The notes beneath the pieces are model-generated. The model ran no database searches and was not told the DNA's origin. It saw only the letters and a list, made by a program, of their open reading frames with translations. The position numbers and the translations under genes are program-made. From assembly GCA_037367355.1 (NCBI GenBank), contig CM074701.1:1488001-1552000 (forward strand): 64,000 nucleotides of DNA. Direction: 5' to 3'. This DNA is from Neoscytalidium dimidiatum. Lineage: Eukaryota > Ascomycota > Dothideomycetes > Botryosphaeriales > Botryosphaeriaceae. Of this stretch, positions 56,006 through 64,000 are shown piece after piece. The stretch's first letter is position 1. Every line of letters starts with the position of its first letter.

Positions 56006-58535
56006 ATGTCATCCCTAGCACAGGAAGAGCCTGCCTGGTACAAGTGCAAGCACTGCTCCGACCAGTTCAAGCGCGAAGACCACCTGCGTCGCCACGAGCT
56101 CAGCCATGGATTCCCGCGCTTTCTGTGCGACCACGACGGCTGTGGCATGCGCTTCCACCGCAAGGACGTCCTGCAGCGACACAAGCTCGTCCATCAGCCG
56201 AACCCGTTAAAGCGGAGGCGGAAACCGCGTCGAGGACCTATTCCCCACGGCCCCATCCAGCAGGCCATCCAGGACTCATCAACCACTCCGCCGCAGGAAC
56301 CGCTGCCCTCTGCAGCCCTCAGCCCTATTTCTGCCTCTGCCTCTGCCTCTGCCTCTGCCTCTGCCTCTGCCTCTGCCTCCGCCTCCGCCTCCGCCTCCGC
56401 GCCCCATACCGTCACTCCGCCGCAGCACCATGCCGTCGCCACCTCCACTGCCTCGCAGTCGCAGTCGCCGCCCGCCGATCTGCACATGGGCGGCGTCTTT
56501 TCCAACACCGGCGACTCCTTCAACCTGACCAGCGAATGGGACTACGGCATGCAAGAATGGCCCGAATACAACGTGCACGTTGCCAGCTCCAACATCATGT
56601 CCTCGTGGCAGGACTATGTCATGCCCGCCTTTGATCCCACCACTTCGCCCCCCATCCCTCCCTCTCTGGCCCTCGCCCACGCTCCAAACGCCTCCTTCCC
56701 CCTGAGCTTGTCCATGTTCCAGTCACCCATGCTGCCAATGACCCAACAGGACATGCGAATCTGCGTCGACAAGTTTCGCCAGCGGTTCCTGCCACGCATA
56801 CCCTTTTTGCACTATCTGACTTGCGAGCAAGAGTGCTTGACCCAGAACTCTGCTCTGTACTATACCATGGCCATGGCTGGTTCGCTGTACCTGGACGAGT
56901 ACCGATCTAAAGCCGCGAGGATGCACAAGCTCGCCTCCGAAACTCTGCAGCGCCAATCTCAGACGGTAGGCATTATACCAAACCTCCTGCATACAACGCT
57001 AAACAAGAACCAGGGCGCTTCATGCCTTCAGAGCTTCCAGGCCAAGATCCTTTTAATTGACTTCGCTGTTTGGTATGGCAACGAAGAAACCCGAAGGTGG
57101 GCCGGCCGTGAGAAGCACAATCTAGCTCAGGTAAGACTACGTCTCTATCCCGCTGAACTGTGTCGGTGGTGCAGGGTAGCCTGCGGTTGGAGCAAATGCT
57201 GCTCCGATGGTGCGCACCGTCGCTTCACATCGCTTGCATCAGTCATGATCTTCCGTGACGTGTGGTAGTTGGGGTCTAATAGTCCTTTTTGTAGGCCCTG
57301 ATTGATTTCACGCAATCTTCTCTGCCACCTTTGACCTATGATGATTGGGGTAGATGGAGATTACGTGAAGAGATCAAGAGGTACGCGACCTGATCATGTG
57401 AGTTTTTGTCAGGACTGACCCTTTCCAGAACTGCATTTGCTTTCTTCGTCAATTCCGTGATGCAATCGACGTTCTATGGCCACGATACCCCAACCCTCGC
57501 GAACTCAATAGAGTTGACACTCCCCTGCCCTGAGAGTATCTGGGAAGCCACCTCCGAGGCCGAGTGGCTAAACCAGATCGAGGAACTCCGGATCCGTGAG
57601 AAGTCGGAGATTATATTCCCGACTGCTGCTCACGCCATTCTTTCGCAGGACACCGTTTACTCCACGGACTACGAGCTAGCGACTGTTTTTGGACAGCTCA
57701 TCCTTCTATGTGTCATAATGGATTCGTACAACGTTGCCACCAAGCTTCCAACGAATTACACCACTGTTGAGGGATGGAAGTCTCGGGATATGTCGACTTT
57801 CAGACTGCGCGAAAGTATTGACGGTGCATTGAATCTATGGACGGAGTTATGGTGGGCGAGTCCTGAGTGCTTGTGGGACTCCAGCATGCCGGCCCACCCA
57901 CGGATTGAGAATATCTTCCTGCATCAGTATATCTCGACCAAGCTCCATAAGAACGACAACTCTTCCCGAGAGAGACTTCCTTGGACATACAAGCCTGTCG
58001 AATGCGCAACGTCGATGTTCACCAGCATCTCCAAGGCCGGTTTCGCCGAGGTAAATCCCAAGAGATTACCAGCTACCTCCCCAGTACAATTTCAAGATAC
58101 ATGGTCTAACAAGTACAGGTTGCACAATACGCCTCTCACGTTCTGAGCCTTTCTTGCTATTACATCGCCGTTGAAATGGCTCGCACAACGGTTTCCTGGT
58201 TGAACATGCTCGCTTCGCCGTCTTACGGGCCACTCACGCGCCGCGATAATGAGATTGTTACGCGTTTACGACAAGCCGTTCGTCGACACACCGCCCATCC
58301 ATCAGCCGCACCGGCAACCAGTCAGAAGAATATCCTTGGTGTTGCTCCTGTAGCGACGTCAAAACTCCTGCGCGACGGCAGCCGTTTGGACGATCTTATC
58401 AAGCAAATTGAGGATATTTGGACTCTGGGCTTGGGCGGCGAGCAGTGGAAAGAAGACGAAGTAAACGGGATTGCCGTCGGGCCCCCTGAGAGTTCCGCGT
58501 TGCCGAACGTGGATAGTCCGATGTCCATACCATGA
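56006..58535 (+). CDS. C2H2 zinc-finger transcription factor with fungal-specific domain
   Basis: Four exons (56006-57130, 57295-57380, 57429-58050, 58119-58535) encode 749 aa. Two adjacent C2H2 fingers occupy residues 12-63: Cys14/Cys17/His30/His34 and Cys41/Cys46/His59/His63. A basic stretch (LKRRRKPRRG) follows, suited to nuclear import. Residues about 108-133 are a Ser-Ala dipeptide run. From about residue 245 the fungal-specific transcription factor middle domain begins (MRICVDKFRQRFLPRIPFLH) and continues through YGNEETRRWAGREKHNLAQ/ALIDF and EIKR/TAFAFFVNSV. The three joins keep phase and domain order. Such factors regulate metabolism or development; the target is unknown. Confidence 0.9.
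56330..56400 (+). repeat. TCTGCC hexamer microsatellite coding for (Ser-Ala)n
   Basis: About eleven hexamer units, the last few with TCCGCC, lie inside exon 1 of the zinc-finger gene. Units are 6 bp, so copy-number change keeps the frame. Confidence 0.9.
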
Positions 58536-59342
58536 TTTGGACAGGCTCGTTCGTCGGCTCTTTTCTTTTATCTATCAGTTGTCTTGCAACTTCTGTTGGG
58601 CGTTACTTGTCTACACGGGTCTCGGCCAATCCCACAAGGCGAGGCGGGCTTAAGAGTTCTTCTATATCCACCAGCGTTTGATTTTGGATCGCGACTGCTT
58701 TCTAGCTCCGTTGAGCTGCAAAGCGCTCTTCCCATTGAATGCATTTGCCACACTCTTCATTTCCTGCTTTCAGTAACGATGAAACAGTGATATTAAACTT
58801 CTTCTCGACATGGAAACCACCAACGGTCGCTCTCGTCGGTAAACATTTCAAAGTCGGGTCGCCTATGTGACGAGTACCACAAAGCAAAAGCAGAAACCAA
58901 GGTCAAGACTTCATCCACAGCTCTGACGTTGCTAAGCTCATGGTAACCGTGGGATTATGGATCATGGTTCGGTCCGCCCCCCACACTCGCTTTACTCAAC
59001 CTAGCTTGGGGAGGAACGTTTATGTTACTGAACCATGGTCCCTCTTTCATTTCCATCGGTGCGGCCAACCAAGACTCCACAATGGCAAGTATCTCCTCGT
59101 ACCAAGCTCACGCTTGTATTTTCGCTTTCCATTGTACTTCCAACCAGCACCTACGATTTTCATAAAAGTGGCTGACTACCCCCCCTTTCATTTTTCTGCG
59201 GGAAATTTGCACACATCACCACTCAACAGCGTCCATTTGACGCCTGTAACCTTTAGCCTGCTGACGCCTTGCTGCGTTCCTTTTCCGAACACGTACCCAG
59301 CGGTGCGCGAAAAATCCACCAAGAAGTCCCCGGGAAAAAAGA
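58536..59342. other. Intergenic between the zinc-finger gene and the next plus-strand gene
   Basis: No gene is supported. A long frame entering from 58940 overlaps the next gene in another frame and has no features. Confidence 0.5.
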
Positions 59343-60653
59343 ATGGCGTCAATACTACCTACAACCTTAGCACACCTCCGCCACAAGGCCTCGAAGAAGA
59401 TCCAAACCAAAATCCGCAACGTCCTGTGCCTCCCGCCAGTACCCTCCTGGACTACCACCACCAAAGAGACCGACGACGGCTCCTCCTCCGCCTCCTCCCC
59501 GGGCGATCCCGAGCAGCAGAAAGGCGAGAAGCGCGGCGACCGGCGCGCGTCCGACCTCGTCCTCCTGCACCCAACCGCCTGCACGCACGCGTACCCAGTC
59601 GACCGCCTCGGCACCGCCTACCGCGCCCACGCCCTCGAGGGCGCGGTCCCGCGGCTCTGCCCGCACTGCGAGATCGCCACGGGGCCGTCCTCCTTCCTCG
59701 CGTCCGCCGGCAGGGGCGCGGCGACGGTCGCGGCAACGCGGTGCGGCCACGCCGTCGCCGTGCGCCGCGCCACCGCCGCCGCCGTGGCCGCGCACCCGCA
59801 CCTCTTCGTCGGCGACGCGGCGGGCGCGAGGCGTCGGACGGCGGGCTTCGTCGCCGCCGGTCGCCGGGGCGGCGCGCGCGGCGATGCGGCGTGGGTCCCG
59901 TTCGCGGTGGCGTACACGTCGGAGAAGGTGGTGCAGCGGGGGGTGAAGATGGCGAAGGGGGTGGGCGGTGCGGTGAGGGCGGGAAGGCGGGAAGTCGTCG
60001 TCGCGTCTTATCGCCGCGTTCGCGCGGATCTGAACGTCGAGTGGTGCATTGGGTGCCTGAAAGCCGCGTGGGACGAGGCGGCGAGCGGTGCTAGGGAGGC
60101 GCGGAAGGAGCTGTGCACGGTTGATGAGGAGAAGGAGATGTTGGGTGACGCCGGCGCTGATGCGGGACGGGACGATGCGGCGCATAAAAGGTTGACGCTG
60201 TGCAGGGATTCGGCGAATCTGGTGGGGGTGGCATTGAGCGTGCTGAAGATGGAGGCGGAGAGAGCGGAAGCGGAGGAGAATGGCGAGCTGGATGAGGTGG
60301 TAACTGAGGTGGCAAAGTGGGGGGGAGAGAGGAGGAGGAGGGGAAGAATGGGAAGCTGCGCATCGGAGAGCTTGAAGAGTTTTGTTAGTACGAAAAGTTT
60401 AAGAAGTAGGAGGGTAGTTGAAGGGTTGCAGAGGCTGACGAAGGCGTCTGGCGGGGGCGAGGACGGCGTGGTGAAGAAAAGTGTCAGGATTGATCGCAAG
60501 TTTAAGGCGTCGATGGAAACAAGGCGCGACGCGCACAACTATAATCGTAAGAGCGATGGGTACAAGCCGGGAAAGTATGCTGTCAAGTATCCGCTAGACA
60601 CTAGCGGATGCTCAATTACGACAGAGAGATTGGAGAGCTGGTATAACCAATGA
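59343..60653 (+). CDS. Hypothetical protein with Cys/His-containing central region
   Basis: One frame encodes 436 aa. I do not recognise the family. The N-terminus is basic (LAHLRHKASKKIQTKIRN). The centre (about 75-140) contains TACTHAYPVDRLGTAYRAH, then LCPHCEIATG and TRCGHAVAVRR, a spacing of cysteines and histidines that could bind zinc. Around 165-250 the sequence is extremely Ala/Arg/Gly-rich and GC-rich. It then has WCIGCLKAAWDEA, a charged helical stretch (AERAEAEENGELDEV), and a basic Ser/Lys-rich end with GYKPGKYAVKYPLDTSG. The start is the first ATG of the frame. The antisense frame of 272 codons is a shadow of the GC bias. It ends 157 bp from the epoxide hydrolase stop. Confidence 0.65.
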   Translation: MASILPTTLAHLRHKASKKIQTKIRNVLCLPPVPSWTTTTKETDDGSSSASSPGDPEQQKGEKRGDRRASDLVLLHPTACTHAYPVDRLGTAYRAHALEGAVPRLCPHCEIATGPSSFLASAGRGAATVAATRCGHAVAVRRATAAAVAAHPHLFVGDAAGARRRTAGFVAAGRRGGARGDAAWVPFAVAYTSEKVVQRGVKMAKGVGGAVRAGRREVVVASYRRVRADLNVEWCIGCLKAAWDEAASGAREARKELCTVDEEKEMLGDAGADAGRDDAAHKRLTLCRDSANLVGVALSVLKMEAERAEAEENGELDEVVTEVAKWGGERRRRGRMGSCASESLKSFVSTKSLRSRRVVEGLQRLTKASGGGEDGVVKKSVRIDRKFKASMETRRDAHNYNRKSDGYKPGKYAVKYPLDTSGCSITTERLESWYNQ

Positions 60654-60810
60654 GAGGACGATTCTAGTCTAGACCAGTAAACCTGGGGACATCCAACACC
60701 GACAAGCCTCAATGTGAGTACAGGTAACATTTCAGGTGTGTGGTTTTCTGTTAGTTGTTGGGTATACCGTTTCGTGATTGTAAAGATTTATGACTTATAG
60801 GAGCAGATAT

Positions 60811-62022
60811 CTACTCGGAATACCACTTTCCACAGAAGCTCCTCAGATCATCTACCATTTCTTTCGGGGTCTCCAAAGCCGCAAAGTGACCGCCGTAGTC
60901 CCTCTCCTTGAACCATTTAACATTCCCAGTCGTAGCTGCAGCCCTCTTAGACGTGGGCGAGATATCCCATCTGTAGCTCGTGAAACCCATGGGGACCTTA
61001 ATCTTATTTTCCTCCTTTGAGTTGAACATGACGTAGTCCTCATGCCTGACATTCTCGTAGTAGCAAAGCATGCTAGTCATGATGCTGGGGCTCGTGAAGT
61101 AATACAAGCACAATGTTGTCACGATCCGATCATTGAACTCCGGATCCTGCAGGTCACCCAGGTTTGGGTCTGTGAGCTCGTTGTACTTCTCGCCGACCCA
61201 CATCATGATGCCAACGGGACTGTCGTTCAGCGCAATTCCCAGCGTCTGTGGCCGCGTGCGCATCTCGATTGCGTATCCCATGTGCTTCTCGGCGCCCGGC
61301 CCACCAAGCCACCACTTCAACCTCTCGTTCGCGATATTCTCCCTCTCCGTCCTCCCTTCTTGGTCTGCGGGTGGCTCGCTGGGGCACATGTTCGTGTGCG
61401 CAGCGCGGCACGCGGGAAAGCGACCGGATCCAAGCTCCCTCACGACCCAGTGCGCCCAGTCACCGCCTTGCGCGGCGTACGAGAAGTAGCCCAGCCGGCC
61501 CATTAACGTGTCGAAGGCGCGGGCTGAGTCTTGCAGCGTCCAATTGCGCCGCGGTGGTGGGCCGGAGAAAGTGAAGCCGGGAAGTGAGACGACGACAACA
61601 TCGAAGACAGGCGCACTGGGGTCTGTGGACGAGGGCGTCGTGAGGGGCTTTATGACGCGCGAGAATTCGTAGAAGCTACCGGGCCACCCGTGGATAAGGA
61701 GCAGCGGGATCGCTTTTGTCGACGAGCAAGAGGTGGCGGCCTTTTCGTGGACGAAGTGGACGTCGATACCCTCAATGCGGGTCTTGAAGTGGTGCCAAGC
61801 ACTGAGTTCTCGCTGCGCTTTGCTCCAGTCGTAGTTAGTCTCCCAGTATTCTTTCAGGCGACGAGCCCAGTCCAACGGCGCTCCGTAATCATTGTTATTT
61901 GCGGAATCCGGAACGATGGGGCATTGCGGGAGGCGAGTGTCTTTCAACTTTCGAAATAACCTCTCAACTTCATCTTGGGGAATTTTTGGATCAAATGGCC
62001 TTATTTCAGTATCGATTGTCAT
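60811..62022 (-). CDS. Epoxide hydrolase, microsomal-type (EHN + alpha/beta hydrolase)
   Basis: The 403-aa protein opens epoxides to diols. Residues about 5-115 form the EHN N-terminal domain (IRPFDPKIPQDEVERLFRKL, ending before the core). The alpha/beta core has the oxyanion motif HGWPGSFYEF (111-120), the nucleophile Asp188 in QGGDWAHWV, and a C-terminal His in YGGHFAALE. LPGFTFSGPP matches the family's conserved strand-turn. One exon; the start MTIDTEIRPF is the only good one. It lacks an N-terminal membrane anchor, so it is probably soluble. Roles in detoxification or secondary metabolism are possible, but no biosynthetic genes surround it. Confidence 0.92.
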   Translation of the reverse strand: MTIDTEIRPFDPKIPQDEVERLFRKLKDTRLPQCPIVPDSANNNDYGAPLDWARRLKEYWETNYDWSKAQRELSAWHHFKTRIEGIDVHFVHEKAATSCSSTKAIPLLLIHGWPGSFYEFSRVIKPLTTPSSTDPSAPVFDVVVVSLPGFTFSGPPPRRNWTLQDSARAFDTLMGRLGYFSYAAQGGDWAHWVVRELGSGRFPACRAAHTNMCPSEPPADQEGRTERENIANERLKWWLGGPGAEKHMGYAIEMRTRPQTLGIALNDSPVGIMMWVGEKYNELTDPNLGDLQDPEFNDRIVTTLCLYYFTSPSIMTSMLCYYENVRHEDYVMFNSKEENKIKVPMGFTSYRWDISPTSKRAAATTGNVKWFKERDYGGHFAALETPKEMVDDLRSFCGKWYSE

Positions 62023-62377
62023 CCTGTTTTGTACCGCGACTGTCAGAAACTAGTAACTAGTAGACTTTAATTAGAGGAGCCCGCCTTTTTAACATGAGAT
62101 GTCGATGAGGTGGTGCGCTACTGCAACTAAACGTCATCATGGGAATCAATGCGGAGCAATGGAAAAACAAGATATGTACAAAGAAAAATACGTGCATTTG
62201 GCGCCAAGATGGGGATGCGGCAGCTCATTTGCTGACGTAGGCGCCTGAACTTATACGCTTCAAATTCCCCAGAGAGATGAATGACGTCTTGGTGAGGGTA
62301 GATATCTCCGAAGTAGGAAACTGAACCCACAAGTGGCTTTAGTAATCACTAGTTGGTGAATCTTCCTTCTCCTTCTT
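62023..62377. other. Intergenic: epoxide hydrolase promoter, GPCR 3' flank
   Basis: Short region with no gene. Confidence 0.5.
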
Positions 62378-63968
62378 CTAAACCACGCCTCTTCTCCATG
62401 ACCAGCCGAACCCTTCGCTTGGATCTCGGTTGCCCCTTCCCCGCATATGTTCATTGAAACCGTATGTCAGCGCATTAGCGAGCCCGACATACTGTGTGCT
62501 ACTCTGCAAAACCAACAGCCACCGAGGAGAGCTCCCAGTTGCTGCTTCGACAATCCTGTTTGCAATCCCCGGCAACCATAGCACAACGTACGCAACTGGG
62601 TAGGCGTTCAGGAGAAGCATGCGGCGAACTTCTCGCTCTACTTGGGCATGGCGGTTGGAGGATTGCTGCTGCATATGTGTGCGGATTGAAGTAGGCGATT
62701 CAAAGAGCTCCGGAGGCGGTGGACTTGAGGGTGTAATAGTAGTGTCGATGGTCAGTGTTTGGGAAGGTTTCTCGCGGAGGCGTTGACGTGAAAGAATTGC
62801 GGTAGACGGCGGTAGGGGATAGTCGAAGAAGTGTAGCTCCAAACTGTGGCTGGGTATATCGATGGTGAGTTCAGAATTTCGGCGGAGGGAAGCATCGGGG
62901 TCGAGTGTGAAGTTGGCTGGGTTCGGTGTTGTGTTGGTCAGGGTAGTTATAGGTGTTGATGCTGTGATGGTGTCGGATTCAGGGCGCGAGTTATTTCTGG
63001 CGAGAGTCATGCTCTGTCGGGCTGTTTCGAGGTGCTCAGATAGGCGTTTGCTGACTTCTTGATCGACCTCAGCAATCATTTGCAACTCTTTGCGCGAGGC
63101 TTCCTTGCGCGAGACTGTGGTGTCTGGTCTCACTAAATCTGCCTCGAGCTTCCCCAGATCCCGGCTTGGTGGAGCGGTCGAAACATAGCCACCAAACACG
63201 CTCAGACGTAGGGCCCTGTTGGTGGAAAAATTGTGCTGAATGTAAACGTAGATGTATGCATACACAAAGACGGTTGCAAGGATTATGGCGAAGCGCCAAC
63301 CGTGGGCAAGGGCATAACGCAGGTCTGTGCGGTCTTTGGTGATCCAGCACCAATTACCACCAACAGGCTGTAGCGCGCCGAGGCCTGCGGCAATGCTACC
63401 TGCCGTACTGTCAGCCTTAGGAAGCAGACGTGTGGATCGTGCGACTCACTTGTGATTAAAGGAACAACCCATACGGAAGCACAGATTACTAATTTTCTGA
63501 AGCGAGAGGCCGATGGGATATAAGTCTTGCTGATCACAGTGAAGAGAGTGATTAAGGCAATAGCGAGGATGGAGAAGTCCGCGGCCTTCAAACATCGGGT
63601 GTTAGCGGAATTGTGCCGCGACAGGGGATGGCCTCTCTTACCTGAACAGAAAACTGCCCAACGAAGCCGTTGAGCTCGCAAGCTGCGCCGGGCGCGACTC
63701 GGTGACGGTGCGCGACGACATATATGCCCGAGACGGAGTTGTTGAGCGAGTTGATGAACTCTGAAGGCGCAACCGTCAGTATTTCTACTTTATCTCGAGG
63801 GTAGACGAGCGCACCAGCCAACGCGAGGTTGAAGACCAGAGCATGACGGAAAGAGATTTGCTGTTGTTGCGTGAAGATGGTAAAGGATAGGAGGACACAG
63901 CTGGTTGCAAGGCAGGAAAGTAGGCTACCGATCAGTGTTGGGATGCTGATGGCAGGATCATATCCCAT
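62378..63968 (-). CDS. cAMP-receptor-like / Git3-type G-protein-coupled receptor
   Basis: Exons 63968-63815, 63760-63642, 63585-63450 and 63399-62378 give 476 aa with seven helices. Family marks: helix 2 region NLALAEFINSLNNSVSGIYV, the CELNGFVGQ/SVQAADFSIL transition into helix 3, and GGNWCWITKDRTDLRYALAH before helix 5; Cys97 of the unspliced count and the Cys of NWCW would form the outer disulfide. A third inner loop of about 170 residues precedes helix 6 (AYPVAYVVLWLPGIANRIVE) and helix 7 (SSTQYVGLANALTYGFNEHM). The 54-bp intron at 63814-63761 has no in-frame stop; splicing it out restores helix 2. The frame stays open to the window edge before the ATG at 63968, so the N-terminus may extend beyond. 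Such receptors sense nutrients or cAMP-like signals; the ligand is unknown. Confidence 0.88.
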
Positions 63969-64000
63969 ATCCAGATGTCTGTCGGAGCCAGGGGACTCAT

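Noticed and set aside
59367..60185. 272-codon minus-strand ORF and other long frames over the GC-rich core
   Set aside because: Very high GC removes stop codons in all frames; no motif, and no codon pattern favouring this strand.

Overview
This window is nuclear DNA of a filamentous ascomycete (Pezizomycotina, most likely Dothideomycetes). Genes are split by short introns of about 50-80 bp with GT..AG ends and CTRAC-type branch sites. Gene density is about one per 2.5 kb on both strands, and the proteins are fungal housekeeping or plant-associated families. No mobile element, rRNA, tRNA or CRISPR array could be supported. I resolved 25 protein genes. For spliced genes the exon boundaries were worked out by hand from protein-family continuity and reading phase.

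Layout. 1-3.7 kb: GYP7 (Rab GTPase-activating protein, cut by the window edge) and MSO1 (exocytosis), both minus. 4.8-12.6 kb: an accessory stretch of secreted enzymes: a tannase/feruloyl esterase, a cutinase and a NucA/NucB-type nuclease, the last inside an AT-rich gene-poor island. 13.2-21.7 kb: a dense core block with two divergent pairs, MAK16/alpha-tubulin and MCL1(CTF4)/HUS1. The second pair shares a 293-bp promoter with an ACGCGT box. 21.7-26.8 kb: a large gene-poor interval with one small GRGGYN-bracketed ORF behind a long pyrimidine-rich leader. 26.8-33.9 kb: mitochondrial MSS1 (MnmE), NCE101, ATG8 and ADE8. 34.2-38.9 kb: an F-box protein, an unrecognised type I membrane protein and a seven-helix membrane protein with a long tail. 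42.7-45.1 kb: LYS4 homoaconitase. 48.3-54.4 kb: a secreted alpha/beta hydrolase, a VOC-fold protein and ABZ1 (aminodeoxychorismate synthase). 56-64 kb: a C2H2 zinc-finger factor with a Ser-Ala hexamer repeat, an unrecognised Cys/His-containing protein, an epoxide hydrolase and a cAMP-receptor-like GPCR reaching the right edge.

How the genes work together. The core genes serve separate housekeeping jobs: vesicle traffic, ribosome assembly, microtubules, replication/checkpoint, autophagy, purine, lysine and folate-precursor synthesis, and mitochondrial tRNA modification. The secreted hydrolases and the receptor suit a plant- or litter-associated fungus. I saw no convincing new multi-gene system. 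The most unusual observations are gene-structure details (a 13-nt exon in HUS1, a catalytic serine codon split by an intron in the cutinase, an in-frame stop-free intron in the GPCR), the secreted nuclease in the AT-rich island, and several proteins I could not assign.
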